Positions 31,058 to 40,893 of a stretch of 64,000 nt of DNA are shown here, piece after piece. The stretch lies in assembly GCA_013215465.1 (NCBI GenBank), contig JABSOW010000007.1:62001-126000 (forward strand). Direction: 5' to 3'. Numbering within the stretch: the stretch's first letter is position 1; every line of letters begins with the position of its first letter. A model generated the notes under the pieces. It was not told the origin of the DNA. It saw only the letters and a list, made by a program, of their open reading frames with translations, and did not search any database. Source of the DNA: Colwellia sp. GTDB lineage: Bacteria > Pseudomonadota > Gammaproteobacteria > Enterobacterales > Alteromonadaceae. A program made the position numbers and the translations under genes.

Positions 31058-31294
31058 ATGAGTATGCCTACCTCTTTGAAATTATGCATGATAGCCACCT
31101 TTTACGCCTTTATCTACTTGTTTTTACTTAGTCAAATTTGGAAAGCATCTAACTCTACGGTTGTAAAAACACCCAGTTTAAGCCTTGAATATACTAATAC
31201 CCCATTAGGCGAATGGCTATCAAAAAACTTACCAGCAATGAGTTTCTTAGGGGTGAAATTGTGGCAATTACCCTATGAACTTCTGCACCAGTGA
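31058..31294 (+). CDS. Hypothetical small protein with one membrane segment
   Basis: A 78-residue frame with a hydrophobic segment at residues 8-27 (LCMIATFYAFIYLFLLSQIW). No family recognised. It has a poor ribosome binding site and overlaps the MscS fragment in another frame at its 3' end, so it may not be expressed. Confidence 0.35.
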   Translation: MSMPTSLKLCMIATFYAFIYLFLLSQIWKASNSTVVKTPSLSLEYTNTPLGEWLSKNLPAMSFLGVKLWQLPYELLHQ

Positions 31295-31604
31295 AATAGG
31301 TGATCTTTGTCGTTTTGGTCAATATCTAGGAGTAGTGGAAGAAATTTCTTTACGCACTACACGAATAAGAACATCAGATCGAACGGTTATTTATATTGCC
31401 AACGAAAAATTTATAGAGATGGAGATTGAGAATTTTTCAGAGCGAGAAAGAATTGCTTTTCGCTCTAAAATCTATTTAACGCCAACGTGTACTACAACTA
31501 ACGTAGATGTTTATTTAAATGAAATTAATCAATTAAACCTGACTATTTTATCATTGCTTGAGCAACATCATTGCCAGTTGCCAGTTGCCAGTGGTGAGCG
31601 ATAG
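31275..31604 (+). pseudogene. Truncated MscS-family channel fragment
   Basis: The frame reads IGDLCRFGQYLGVVEEISLRTTRIRTSDRTVIYIANEKFIEMEIENFSERERI, which is the beta domain that follows the pore helix of MscS channels. All membrane segments, including the TM3 pore helix, are missing and an in-frame stop lies just before the ATG. The C-terminus ends in three copies of a TTGCCAG unit in DNA (about 31571-31591). It cannot form a channel on its own. Confidence 0.75.
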
Positions 31605-31632
31605 CGTAGTTTAAGTTGTTTTAATTGTAGGT

Positions 31633-31941
31633 TTAGACGCTATGACTTTGCTCAAAACCGGCCAGCACAGTGAATAATTGTTCAATTTTTTTTACTAATG
31701 GAATCAATAAAGTTTGTTGGGTTTTATTTTTTTGCCAATGTAGTAAATCGTCAGCCACTTCTTCAACATAAGGTAGAAAGGTGTTGGCAGAACAAGTAAA
31801 ACCGGCATCTTTTTTAAATACGGCTTCAAAACTGGCTTTTTTCTTATCACGTAGATCGGCTAAAGTGGCGTCCGCTGTTAACGATTTTTTTAAAATCACA
31901 GAAATGTTTTCGATTAATTGTTGTTCTATCGCTTTGGTCAT
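31633..31941 (-). CDS. Hypothetical protein, 102 residues
   Basis: Start ATG at 31941 (MTKAIEQQLIENISVILKK) is preferred over the longer upstream frame, whose first 37 residues look non-coding. The protein is mostly helical and charged with two Cys-free halves around a single Cys (GFTCSANTFLPYVEEVADDLLHW). No family recognised. It lies 170 bp beyond the epmB stop on the same strand. Confidence 0.55.
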   Translation of the reverse strand: MTKAIEQQLIENISVILKKSLTADATLADLRDKKKASFEAVFKKDAGFTCSANTFLPYVEEVADDLLHWQKNKTQQTLLIPLVKKIEQLFTVLAGFEQSHSV

Positions 31942-32110
31942 GGTGTTTTCTTTGTCAATTGAGTGGTTAAAATGTTGTTGATAATACAACATGGTTTTGT
32001 TTTGTCTAATAAGATAAATCGTTAGCATGCCGTCAACAGAGAGCAATGCCAAACTATTTACGACATGCTTAGCTGTACTGTGAGTTAATTTCTCATATTT
32101 TCGTTAAACA

Positions 32111-33151
32111 TTATGTCAAATTAATTGGTGTTTTGTTAGCTTGTCCTGCAATTTCTCTCACTAATTTGGGCATTAAAAAACCCGGTAATGTCGCGAGCAT
32201 CTCGTTCATTATGTTAACAGCGACGTCTTCTTTGACATCAAAATGTGCAGCGCCTTGTACGGGATCAAAAAGGTGTAGATAATAGGGCTGAATACCGGCA
32301 TTAAACACCTTTTCGCTTAGCGCAATCAACGTCTTGGCATTATCGTTAATACCTTTAAGTAAGACGCTTTGGTTAAATAGTGGAATTCTAGCAGCACGCA
32401 ATGGCTCAAGTGCGGCAGTAAAATCTTCATCAATTTCGTTGCCATGGTTTATATGCAATACCATAGTAGCTTTTAAACGACTATTTTTTAGTAAAGTAAC
32501 TAAACCTTTGGTGATACGGTTCGGTATTACTACGGGTAATCGTGTATGAATGCGTAGCCATTTAACATGCGCAATTTGCTCTATTTGTTTTACTAGCCAA
32601 GCTAAATGTTGATCGCTTGCCATTAAGGGGTCGCCACCACTGAAAATTACTTCTGATATTTCTTTATGTTTTGTGATGTAGTCTAAAGCGGGCTGCCAAT
32701 GTTGCTTGTTTGGACTGTTATCTTGATAAGGGAAATGTCGGCGGAAACAATAACGGCAATTTATTGCGCAGCCTGATTTTACTATCATTAACACGCGATT
32801 TTTATATTTATGCAGTAATCCTGTCGCGACTGTATCGTGCTCTTGCAGTGGATCGTTAACAAAACCGTCAGAAACAATAAATTCACTTGATAATGGCATT
32901 ACTTGTTTTAACAGAGGATCGTTAATATCGCCTTTGGTCATCCGCTTAACAAAAGGTAGTGGTACCCGCACTGGAAATAGTTGTCGCGCTTTAAAATGTT
33001 GTAAATATTGTTCAGGATCAATATTAACTAAGGATAGTAATTTTGCTGGCTCAGTAATGACTTTTTGCAAATCTTTTTGCCATGATTTTTGATCACAAAG
33101 ATGCAAATCGTTATCTATTTGGGTTATTATCTGCGGTAATTCTAATTCCAA
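32111..33151 (-). CDS. epmB: EF-P beta-lysylation protein EpmB
   Basis: EpmB is a radical-SAM lysine 2,3-aminomutase-like enzyme that makes (R)-beta-lysine for modification of EF-P. The SAM cluster motif CAINCRYCFRRHFPY is intact (around residue 120), followed by SGGDPLM and the PLP-binding region near the C-terminus (GIQPYYLHLFDPVQG). 346 residues, normal length. It is divergent from efp with 79 bp between them, the classic arrangement. EpmA and EpmC are not in the window. Confidence 0.95.
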   Translation of the reverse strand: MELELPQIITQIDNDLHLCDQKSWQKDLQKVITEPAKLLSLVNIDPEQYLQHFKARQLFPVRVPLPFVKRMTKGDINDPLLKQVMPLSSEFIVSDGFVNDPLQEHDTVATGLLHKYKNRVLMIVKSGCAINCRYCFRRHFPYQDNSPNKQHWQPALDYITKHKEISEVIFSGGDPLMASDQHLAWLVKQIEQIAHVKWLRIHTRLPVVIPNRITKGLVTLLKNSRLKATMVLHINHGNEIDEDFTAALEPLRAARIPLFNQSVLLKGINDNAKTLIALSEKVFNAGIQPYYLHLFDPVQGAAHFDVKEDVAVNIMNEMLATLPGFLMPKLVREIAGQANKTPINLT

Positions 33152-33230
33152 TGGTAAACTTCTACTCAGTTATGATTTAGCTTGGCTGTGTAGTTTAAAG
33201 GTTATCAACAATTAATAAAAGAGCACACTT

Positions 33231-33800
33231 ATGGCGAATTTCAGTACTAACCAGTTTAAAGCTGGACTTAAAATCATGCTTGATGGCGAACCATGTAACA
33301 TTATTGAAAATGAATTGGTTAAACCTGGAAAGGGACAAGCCTTCAGTCGCGTTAAAATTCGTAAGTTAGTTTCAGGTAAAGTGTTAGAAAAAACCTTTAA
33401 ATCGGGTGAATCAGTTGAAGGTGCAGATGTAATGGAAATAGAGTTAGCTTATCTTTATGCTGACGGTGAGTTCTGGCATTTCATGAACAATGAAACTTTT
33501 GAGCAAATTGCTGCTGATGATAAAGCGGTTGCTGACACCATTAAATGGCTGGTTGAAGGTGATGTTTGTACTATCACTTTATGGAACGATTCCCCTATTT
33601 CGGTTACCCCACCTAATTTTGTTGAAATTGAGATCACAGAAACAGATCCAGGTTTAAAAGGTGATACCGCAGGTACTGGTGGTAAGCCTGCTACGTTAGC
33701 AACTGGCGCAGTAGTACGGGTACCGTTGTTTGTTCAAATTGGTGAAAAAGTAAAAATTGATACACGTTCAGGTGAATATGTATCTCGTGCGGCCAAGTAG
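33231..33800 (+). CDS. efp: Translation elongation factor P
   Basis: EF-P rescues ribosomes stalled on polyproline stretches. 189 residues with the three-domain layout. The tip loop reads [10 protein letters not shown] with Lys34 as the target of EpmA/EpmB beta-lysylation, which agrees with the divergent epmB gene. The C-terminus [10 protein letters not shown] is typical. ATG 33231 follows an AGAG site. Confidence 0.98.
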   Translation: MANFSTNQFKAGLKIMLDGEPCNIIENELVKPGKGQAFSRVKIRKLVSGKVLEKTFKSGESVEGADVMEIELAYLYADGEFWHFMNNETFEQIAADDKAVADTIKWLVEGDVCTITLWNDSPISVTPPNFVEIEITETDPGLKGDTAGTGGKPATLATGAVVRVPLFVQIGEKVKIDTRSGEYVSRAAK

Positions 33801-33890
33801 TTTAGTTAATTTTTAAGGTCTCAGTATGGGTATGGCCCATCTAGGAATTAGCTTTAGATTATTCCCCTCCTAATTTATGATTTGACTAAC

Positions 33891-33923
33891 AAAGCCTAAG
33901 TATTAAACAATTACTTAGGCTTT
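33891..33923 (+). terminator. Terminator of efp
   Basis: AAAGCCTAAGTA (33891-33902) and TACTTAGGCTTT (33912-33923) form a perfect 12-bp stem with a 9-nt loop, followed by T-rich sequence. Confidence 0.92.
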
Positions 33924-34091
33924 TATCATTTCAATCCCTACTTTTTGAAATAAAGCTATATTTTGTAAGCCAGAACAGTTTTAGAGCAATTAAATTCATA
34001 CGCTTTTATATGAAAATTAGTGTTAAAGTGGCAGTGTCTGTCAGCGGCGCTCTAAATTATAGTAAAATTAAATCAATATAGGGAAGCTAAT

Positions 34092-34925
34092 TTGTTTAAT
34101 CTTGATGAAGAAAAAATGTCAGCGGTAGTGTCTGGATTTCAAGTACCAGTAAAACCAGAAATATTATCTAGTATAGATAAGCTAATGGCTGACAAAGAGC
34201 CTGATATTAAGGCAATAGCTAGCTTAATATCAAGTGATGTCGGTTTGTCAGCAAGTATTTTGAAAATAATCAATTCACCGCTTTATGGCATGAACCGGCG
34301 AGTATCTGAAATAAAGCAAGCGGTGATGATGTTAGGGCTGAAAACCATTAACAGCCTAGTTACGGCAACGTTGCTAAAACAATCTTTTAGCGGTAAAGCG
34401 AGTATATCTCTTGAACGTTTTTGGGATGATGCCAATGATATTGCTAATGCTATGCTGTTTATTGGCAGCAAAGTAAAAAGTAAAATACCCGTTGAAATAC
34501 TTTACACCATAGGCTTATTTCATGATTGTGGTATTCCACTGCTAGCCTTGAAATACCAAAATTATAAAGATGTACTTATTGAAGCGAATACTTCAGATGA
34601 AAGTTTTATTGCGGTTGAGGAAAAGCATTACCACACCAACCATGCGGTACTCGGTTATTTCATTTCATCTTCATGGCATTTACCTAAAGAGATATGTCAG
34701 CTAATACTTCAACATCATGATCATCGTTATTTATCAAGCAATGTTGAAGATGAATATAAAATTGCCTTTGCCGTGTTTAAAGCTGCAGAGAACATGGTAG
34801 AGCGGGAAAAACGCTTTAACTATGCCGCCGGTTGGCAAGAATCAGAAAAGTTAATTTTAGATATCTTAGGTATTTCTGTTATCGACTATGCTGATATTGA
34901 AGAAGATTTTTCTGAATGTTTATAA
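34092..34925 (+). CDS. HDOD domain protein
   Basis: A 277-residue cytoplasmic protein that begins at TTG 34092 (AGGGAAG 6 bp upstream). The HDOD domain spans residues 15-210: LASLISSDVGLSASILKIINSPLYGM, IKQAVMMLGLKTINSLV, LFHDCGIPLLA, LQHHDHRY. HDOD proteins are HD-phosphohydrolase relatives that act in signalling, often next to c-di-GMP regulators. HD residues here are only partly conserved (HDCG), so catalytic activity is unlikely. Partner unknown. Confidence 0.85.
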   Translation: MFNLDEEKMSAVVSGFQVPVKPEILSSIDKLMADKEPDIKAIASLISSDVGLSASILKIINSPLYGMNRRVSEIKQAVMMLGLKTINSLVTATLLKQSFSGKASISLERFWDDANDIANAMLFIGSKVKSKIPVEILYTIGLFHDCGIPLLALKYQNYKDVLIEANTSDESFIAVEEKHYHTNHAVLGYFISSSWHLPKEICQLILQHHDHRYLSSNVEDEYKIAFAVFKAAENMVEREKRFNYAAGWQESEKLILDILGISVIDYADIEEDFSECL

Positions 34926-34929
34926 GTCG

Positions 34930-35706
34930 CTATTTCCCTAGTTCGTTTAAAATATAAGAAAACGAACGATAGCTTTGGGCGCCTATGATCAGTTGCGGCG
35001 CCACTAAAACATTATTTTCAACTCTGCCGATGATGAAACTGGGCGTACCGGTAACGCCTAATGATTTTCCTAAGGCGACATCATTATTTATTTTTACTAA
35101 ATGAGACTTTTCACTTAGGCATTGTGCAAATAATGGCGTATCTAATTGTAATTCATGGGCCAGCTTTATGTAGTAGCTCTCGCCCAACGTATTCATATTA
35201 TCAAATAACTTATTTCTAAATGGCCAATAATTACCTTGTTGTTGGGCACAAATACTAGCAATAGCGGCACCCTGCGCTTTAGGGTGAAAGCTTAAAGGGT
35301 AATCACGAATTAAATACTTAACCTTACCTTGTTCAATATAATTTTTACTAATTAGTGGCAATGTTTGCTCTATATATTTTTTACAATATGGGCACTGAAA
35401 ATCTGAAAATTCAATTATGACAATCTTGGCAGTATCATCGCCTAAACTTGGCAGAGTGCCATTAGCATCGAAATTTTCTTGATCGGCAAGTTTTCTAACT
35501 TTGGGTTTTTGTGACTGAATGGCTACTTCATGAATGTCATTCACTTGCTTTTGAATTAAATCAATTTGGCTAGTTAATTTTGTTATTGTGGCTGTTAATT
35601 CATCTAGCTGCTGTTCTTTTTCTGGCGATGAACTTTGCGGTTGACATGCAACAAGCGTAAACATAAAAAGGCCGATTAAAAATACGCTTCTATGATATTT
35701 ATTCAT
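34930..35706 (-). CDS. DsbA-like thioredoxin-fold lipoprotein
   Basis: A 258-residue protein with a lipobox (LVAC), a coiled-coil-like stretch rich in Gln/Leu/Lys (residues 30-75), and a DsbA-type domain with CPYC (FSDFQCPYCKKYI), a cis-Pro segment TGTPSF and a helical insert. It would catalyse thiol oxidation or isomerisation at the membrane. The ATG at 35706 is preferred over 35715 because AGGA overlaps the first ATG and has 8-bp spacing to the second. It ends 4 bp from the HDOD gene, convergent. Confidence 0.82.
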   Translation of the reverse strand: MNKYHRSVFLIGLFMFTLVACQPQSSSPEKEQQLDELTATITKLTSQIDLIQKQVNDIHEVAIQSQKPKVRKLADQENFDANGTLPSLGDDTAKIVIIEFSDFQCPYCKKYIEQTLPLISKNYIEQGKVKYLIRDYPLSFHPKAQGAAIASICAQQQGNYWPFRNKLFDNMNTLGESYYIKLAHELQLDTPLFAQCLSEKSHLVKINNDVALGKSLGVTGTPSFIIGRVENNVLVAPQLIIGAQSYRSFSYILNELGK

Positions 35707-35735
35707 CGCTTTCATCCTCGTTGTTGTCGGTGAAA

Positions 35736-37058
35736 TTAAAGTTTAATATTACATTTCTTTACTAGTCGATAGAATGTTGTTCGAGAAACGTTTAGCTCTC
35801 TAGCCGCAGCGGTAATATTGTGATTGTTGTGTTTAATAGCTGACAATAAAACTTCGGTATCCATCTGTCTTTTATGGCTGTTCATATTTAAAGCCTCGGC
35901 TTTTATTTTTTGAGAATTCAAACCCAAATCGGTTATATTTAATTTAGGGCTATCGGCCATTACCACCGCTCTCTGTAGTCTATTTTTAAGCTCTCTTACA
36001 TTGCCAGGCCATTCATAAATAAGCATTGTTTCTAATGTTTCATCGGTAAGTATTAAATTACGCTCTTCTTTACCAAGAAAGGCTTTAGCAAGTAATTCAA
36101 TGTCTTCTTTATAGCTTCTTAAAGCCGGTAATTGGATGTTAATTATATTTAGCCGATGAAATAAATCTTCCCTAAAGCGTCCTTCTTCAACGGCAGACTC
36201 TAGATCGACATGAGTTGCGGCAATGATCCGACAATCAACTTTAATCTTATGACAGCTGCCAAGTCTTTCTATGGTGTGGTCTTCAAGAAAGTGCAGTAAA
36301 TTCACTTGTAAATTCAATGGCAGATCGCCAATCTCATCTAATAATAACGTGCCATTATTAGCTTGCTCTATATGGCCGATATATTTATTGATGGCACCAG
36401 TAAATGCGCCTTTTTCATGACCAAAAAGTTCAGAATGAATCAAGTGTTCGGGTAAAGCACCACAATTAATACTGATAAATGGCCCATCTGCCCGGTTTGA
36501 TTTTTGATGTATTATTGCTGAGCATAAATCCTTACCAACACCTGTAGCTCCGGTTAATAACAGTGAACTATTAACACGAGACACTTTTTCAATTTCCTCT
36601 TTTAAAGCTTGTATTACCTTTGACTTGCCTATTAAAGCTCCCTCGGTTTGGTACTTCGTTTTACCCGCTTTTGTGGTATTTATTTTGGCCATGCCATGAG
36701 CATGGCCAAGGAAGTTGGCAAGCTGCTGATAATTTATAGGGAAGTGAAAAAAGTCGATAAAATAGGAAGTAAATAAAGGTGCTAATTTAGTGTTTTTAAC
36801 GTCATAATCTGTTATCAATGCGATCCAACTTAGACGTTTAAAATATGATTTTAGCTTATCAATTAATTTGAAGGTTTTGCTTTGCTCAGTTATTGAAAAA
36901 TTGATGATGGCGACTTTTATGTCAAGTTCGTTAACCAACTCTATGCCATGTAAATTTTCATTCACAAACAAACAGTGCCAATTATACCGTTTTAATTCAG
37001 TATTAAGGTCATCCGACTGCTGATTTTCTCCTATTACTAAAACATTTCGATTTAGCAC
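35736..37058 (-). CDS. VpsR-like sigma-54 activator with degenerate receiver
   Basis: A 440-residue bacterial enhancer-binding protein. The N-terminal 130 residues have a receiver-like fold, but the phosphoacceptor position is Asn (VAIINFS), so it is not phosphorylated in the usual way. The AAA+ domain has Walker A GATGVGKD, sigma-54 contact GAFTGA, Walker [11 protein letters not shown] and an Arg-finger block. A Fis-type helix-turn-helix ends the protein ([22 protein letters not shown]). Vibrio VpsR, a close type, binds c-di-GMP and controls biofilm genes; whether this one does so is unknown. The neighbour, DsbA-like lipoprotein, is 29 bp downstream. Confidence 0.87.
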   Translation of the reverse strand: MLNRNVLVIGENQQSDDLNTELKRYNWHCLFVNENLHGIELVNELDIKVAIINFSITEQSKTFKLIDKLKSYFKRLSWIALITDYDVKNTKLAPLFTSYFIDFFHFPINYQQLANFLGHAHGMAKINTTKAGKTKYQTEGALIGKSKVIQALKEEIEKVSRVNSSLLLTGATGVGKDLCSAIIHQKSNRADGPFISINCGALPEHLIHSELFGHEKGAFTGAINKYIGHIEQANNGTLLLDEIGDLPLNLQVNLLHFLEDHTIERLGSCHKIKVDCRIIAATHVDLESAVEEGRFREDLFHRLNIINIQLPALRSYKEDIELLAKAFLGKEERNLILTDETLETMLIYEWPGNVRELKNRLQRAVVMADSPKLNITDLGLNSQKIKAEALNMNSHKRQMDTEVLLSAIKHNNHNITAAARELNVSRTTFYRLVKKCNIKL

Positions 37059-37188
37059 CTGACTAGTCTATTCATATTTATTCACAATTTCCCTTAACTT
37101 ATAAGGTCACTCCAAAATATAAACGCAATCTAACTATAAAGGGTAGATAGGAAAAGGCTTTTAAGCAAGTCATACCCATGAATAATGG

Positions 37189-37359
37189 CTTGAAAGTGTA
37201 AGCCACAGCGCCTTGTCGGAAACAACAGTGTATCGTTATAAAGCACTTACCAGTGGTGCATTATCACTTCGCGGTTGCAGCGCGAAAATTGGTGAAGCTT
37301 TAGCAAACATTAAAATAGTCAACAAAGTGATAGGACTAAGTATGCCTAAAAAAAGGTAA
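37189..37359 (+). pseudogene. Possible C-terminal remnant of a transposase-like ORF
   Basis: An open frame of 56 codons ends with LTSGALSLRGCSAKIGEAL and VIGLSMPKKR, then TAA, with no start codon nearby. The sequence has the look of an IS transposase C-terminus, but this is recollection, not a search result. It lies in the 710-bp spacer 37059-37768. Short inverted repeats (GGCTTTTAAGC with GCTTGAAAG) lie just upstream. Confidence 0.3.
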
Positions 37360-37526
37360 TAATATAAAACCAAAACAAGCTAGTATTTTATGCTGCTATA
37401 TTTGCTTTGTTCAACAACGCCAACCTCAGAGAATAAATGTAATTCAACCAATAAAAATTTATTCTATTTTACTCGTTAATATTAAAGGATTTTATTTGGT
37501 CTGTATGAAAAATGATCAAATAGTGT

Positions 37527-37556
37527 TTGAGTTCATATCGCTTTTTTTGCTAGAAT
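37527..37556 (+). promoter_or_regulatory. Candidate sigma-70 promoter for the metalloprotease gene
   Basis: TTGAGT at 37527-37532 and TAGAAT at 37551-37556, spaced 18 bp. It would give a leader of roughly 200 nt before the TTG start at 37769. Motif match only. Confidence 0.55.
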
Positions 37557-37567
37557 GCAGCCCGCAC

Positions 37568-37652
37568 ATCGTTGATTGATAATTACCACATAGTTAGCAG
37601 TTGCTAAAATCTGGCATTTAAAACAGCGTTTAGTTTTAACAAAATCAACGAT
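37568..37652 (+). other. Structured leader element upstream of the metalloprotease gene
   Basis: ATCGTTGATT (37568-37577) pairs with AATCAACGAT (37643-37652), enclosing a smaller hairpin (TTAGCA/TGCTAA near 37593). A 14-codon frame (ATG 37686) with an internal AAAGGAGG follows. Together they resemble a long regulated 5' leader, but no known riboswitch was recognised. Confidence 0.4.
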
Positions 37653-37768
37653 ATAAGTTGAATTAACAATAGTAGAATACTCATCATGGCATTTTGTTTA
37701 AAAGGAGGTTTAGCGATTTATCATCATTAGCATATATTCGAAATTGTGTAGTATTCGAGGAATAATTT

Positions 37769-40700
37769 TTGAACAGTACAAATATCTTTTCGGCAACGTT
37801 TTTTGCCGCAGCCAAGCTATGTGTTTTTTCTTTTGTCTTTGTTAATTTACCTTTTTCGGTAAAGGCACACTCGGCAAATTTACCAACTCAAGCCAACAAT
37901 AAATTAATTGATATTTTAGCAAATAAACAGCATGCTGCCCATAAAAAGCGACAAAGCCTTGAGCAACTCACTTTAACCTTAGCCAAACAAATTAAGCAAT
38001 TAAAAAATAAAAACAACTCAATTAATTCATCGCAAGTAAATGACCTTATTGAAACCGCCAAATCCCGCCAAATACTTATAGCAGAATTACTCGAACGCTC
38101 GCCAAAGGCGGTCAAACGCTCAAAGCTGCCTAGCAATATTTCAAAGTATGCACCGGACGAAATTAAACAATACCTTCTTCAACAGCAAGAACTAGCAGGC
38201 GAGTTAGAGGTATTCTATGAAGATTACGAGCAAGTAGAACTTAGACGTTTACGCCATGTGCTAAAAACAAAAGCTGGCCGAATTGAATTACACTTTGCAA
38301 ATACTAAATTATTATCAACGTTAAAGCATGGCAGCAAAGTTAAAGTGAAAGGCTTATTTATCGAAAACGCTGACGCTGAAGGCTCAACTGTTGCTTTGAT
38401 TGAAAGCCAAGCAGAGCTCGTCCTATTAGCCGATGATGGCAATACAGTAACGACAGCGAGCGTTGCTTCCGCACCATTAGAAAATACCCTAGGTGAGCAA
38501 AAAACCTTAGTGCTATTGATAAACTTTCAAGATAATCCAACTGAACAGCCGTGGACGAAAGCAGAAGTTGAAAGCATGGTGTTTGGTACGGTTAATGATT
38601 ACTACCAAGAAGCCTCTTATGGGCAAACTTGGTTAACGGGCGATGTGATGGGCTATTATACTTTGCCGATAACCTCAACTTGTGATATTTCGGATATTCA
38701 TACCAACTCTCACGAGATTGCTATAAACAATGGAATTGACGTTAACGGTTATGATCGCCTGATTTATATATTCCCTAAAAGTGATGCTTGTGGTTGGCGC
38801 GGTCAGGGCACTGTCGGTGGAGCCCCTTCTCGATCATGGATTAATGGTGAATTAAACCTGCTTACTATTGGCCATGAACTGGGTCATAATTTTGGGCTGA
38901 AACATGCAAAAGAGCTGAGCTGCAATAGGGACTATATTAGTGAAAACTGCATCGAGATTACCTATGGTGATGTGTTAGATATTATGGGTAAATCCGAGGG
39001 GCACTTCAATGCTTTTAATAAGGAAAAGTTGGGCTGGCTAACACCAGATAGAGGCGAGATAGTTATCGCAGACAGCGATGGCAGCTATATGCTAGAGCCT
39101 TATGAAACTGTGTCGGCTGGAGTTGCTAAAGTCCTTAAGATACGTCGAGGCACTGATACCATCTCGGGCCAACCGCTTTGGTATTACCTCGAGTACCGCC
39201 AGCCAATTGGTTTTGACGGATTCCTCACGGGCAAAGCAATCACTGATGGGGTTCTAATACATCTTAATAGTAATGCAGAAGATATTAACAGCAGTCTATT
39301 GCTAGATATGACGCCTCACAGTTCCGCTTACGATCTGGATGATGCCGCCCTGACGGCCGGCCTTAGCTATACTGATCTTGATGCGGGTGTGATTATTACT
39401 ACTGAATGGGCAGATCAAGCGGCTGTTAGTGTAAATGTAGTGTATTCAGGACAAAGTTGTCTTAAAGCTACTCCTAGTTTGTCACTTTCGCCAAATGAAA
39501 GCGCTTGGGTGGAGGCTGGCACGGCAGTGGCCTATAGTGCATTAGTGACCAATAATGACAGTGTTGAATGTCCGGCATCCAGTTATGATATCTCAGCTGC
39601 GGTTCCAACAGGTTGGTCATCGAGTAAGGAAAGCTTAAGTTTAGCCGCAGGTGCTAATGGCATAGTAACGATTATGATCACCTCTACGATAGCTTCGAAT
39701 GATGGCTTTTATGATATTGTTTTTAGCGCACAAAATAGTGCCGAAAGTAATTACAGCTATTCAGACACTGTCAGTTATGTTGTCGATAGCCCTACAGAAG
39801 CTTGTGTTGCTACCAATCCATTATTTATTCTGTCTATTGATGATAGTGGTGAACTTTTGGCTGGGGAACAGGCAATTTATCGAGGTACTTTGACTAATCA
39901 AGATAGTGCAAGCTGCTCTGCTGCCGATTTTGATATTAGTGCGGCGGTACCTGTTGGCTGGACAACAGAAAATATCGTTATTAATTTAGCTCCAGGGCAG
40001 TCGAGCGATGTAATTTTACACGTTTTATCGGCAAACACTGCCGAAGAAGGCATTTATGATTTTATCATCAATGCTCATAAACAACTCAATAGTACCTATT
40101 GGAGCAACGCTGTAGCAAGTTATACCGTGCATTCTCCGTTGCCAACTTGCACTTTATCTGCACCTTCGATAGTGGTGGCAAATCCACAGGGGAGGGAAGT
40201 TGTCGGGGGCACTCAAGTAAATTACAGTGCTACTATTACCAATAAGGACAGTGAAAATTGTATGGAAGCTACCTTTAAGGTATTTGCTGAAATACCAGCA
40301 GGTTGGAGCACAAGTAATGATCAAGTCACGTTAGCACCGGGTGCTAGCACGGTGGTTAATATTGTTGTCAATTCTGCTGCCGCAGCAACAGTTGGGCTGT
40401 ATAACTTCAATATAAAGGCGAAAAACACTGCTGTAGCTGAGTTTCTGGGCAGCGCTGGCATAACTTATGCGGTAAAAGAGGTTGCTAATACTGAACCTGT
40501 GGCAGTAGATGACAGTATTATCATGCCAAATAAAACATCAATGGTTATCGATGTAATTGTTAACGACTGGGATGCTGAAAATGATGATCTTGTTATTGTC
40601 TCCGTAACTCAGGGTTTAAAGGGCCGTGTACAAATCACCTCCGAAGGCAAGGTTTTATATACACCAGCAAAAAGATTTAAAAGTAGCGACGCTTTCAGCT

Positions 40701-40795
40701 ATACAATCACAGATGGAACTGAGACGGCAACCGCAATGGTCCGTATCAGTATGAGTGATGTCAGTGGTGGCAAACCTAATCGCAATAAAAAATAG
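37769..40795 (+). CDS. Secreted zinc metalloprotease (M11-like) with NEW3 repeats and cadherin-like domain
   Basis: A 1008-residue exported protein. Signal peptide (residues 1-33); a Lys/Gln-rich propeptide-like helix to about 150; a catalytic domain with HELGHNFGLKH (His369, Glu370, His373, His379), the gametolysin-type M11 zinc motif, followed by a Met (DIMGKSEGH). Three NEW3-type repeats (about 575-670, 685-780, 795-890) have the shared SYDISAAVPTGW / PAGWSTSN pattern. An Ig/cadherin-like domain (about 905-995) ends the protein. The start is TTG 37769 with GAGGA 9 bp upstream. Probable extracellular degradation of glycoproteins or peptides; substrate unknown. Confidence 0.85.
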   Translation: MNSTNIFSATFFAAAKLCVFSFVFVNLPFSVKAHSANLPTQANNKLIDILANKQHAAHKKRQSLEQLTLTLAKQIKQLKNKNNSINSSQVNDLIETAKSRQILIAELLERSPKAVKRSKLPSNISKYAPDEIKQYLLQQQELAGELEVFYEDYEQVELRRLRHVLKTKAGRIELHFANTKLLSTLKHGSKVKVKGLFIENADAEGSTVALIESQAELVLLADDGNTVTTASVASAPLENTLGEQKTLVLLINFQDNPTEQPWTKAEVESMVFGTVNDYYQEASYGQTWLTGDVMGYYTLPITSTCDISDIHTNSHEIAINNGIDVNGYDRLIYIFPKSDACGWRGQGTVGGAPSRSWINGELNLLTIGHELGHNFGLKHAKELSCNRDYISENCIEITYGDVLDIMGKSEGHFNAFNKEKLGWLTPDRGEIVIADSDGSYMLEPYETVSAGVAKVLKIRRGTDTISGQPLWYYLEYRQPIGFDGFLTGKAITDGVLIHLNSNAEDINSSLLLDMTPHSSAYDLDDAALTAGLSYTDLDAGVIITTEWADQAAVSVNVVYSGQSCLKATPSLSLSPNESAWVEAGTAVAYSALVTNNDSVECPASSYDISAAVPTGWSSSKESLSLAAGANGIVTIMITSTIASNDGFYDIVFSAQNSAESNYSYSDTVSYVVDSPTEACVATNPLFILSIDDSGELLAGEQAIYRGTLTNQDSASCSAADFDISAAVPVGWTTENIVINLAPGQSSDVILHVLSANTAEEGIYDFIINAHKQLNSTYWSNAVASYTVHSPLPTCTLSAPSIVVANPQGREVVGGTQVNYSATITNKDSENCMEATFKVFAEIPAGWSTSNDQVTLAPGASTVVNIVVNSAAAATVGLYNFNIKAKNTAVAEFLGSAGITYAVKEVANTEPVAVDDSIIMPNKTSMVIDVIVNDWDAENDDLVIVSVTQGLKGRVQITSEGKVLYTPAKRFKSSDAFSYTITDGTETATAMVRISMSDVSGGKPNRNKK

Positions 40796-40829
40796 AAGAG
40801 CTGATTTGTCTAGGGAAGCTTGATAAAAA

Positions 40830-40854
40830 GAAGCCAGGATATTATTCTGGCTTC
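40830..40854 (-). terminator. Terminator between convergent protease and DUF11-protein genes
   Basis: GAAGCCAG (40830-40837) with CTGGCTTC (40847-40854), loop of 9 nt. The minus-strand direction has a T run (A run at 40825-40829), so it mainly serves the 40894 gene; weaker in the plus direction. Confidence 0.8.
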
Positions 40855-40893
40855 TGGTGTATTAAATCGCAGTTAAATCAAGTTTATCGGCGA

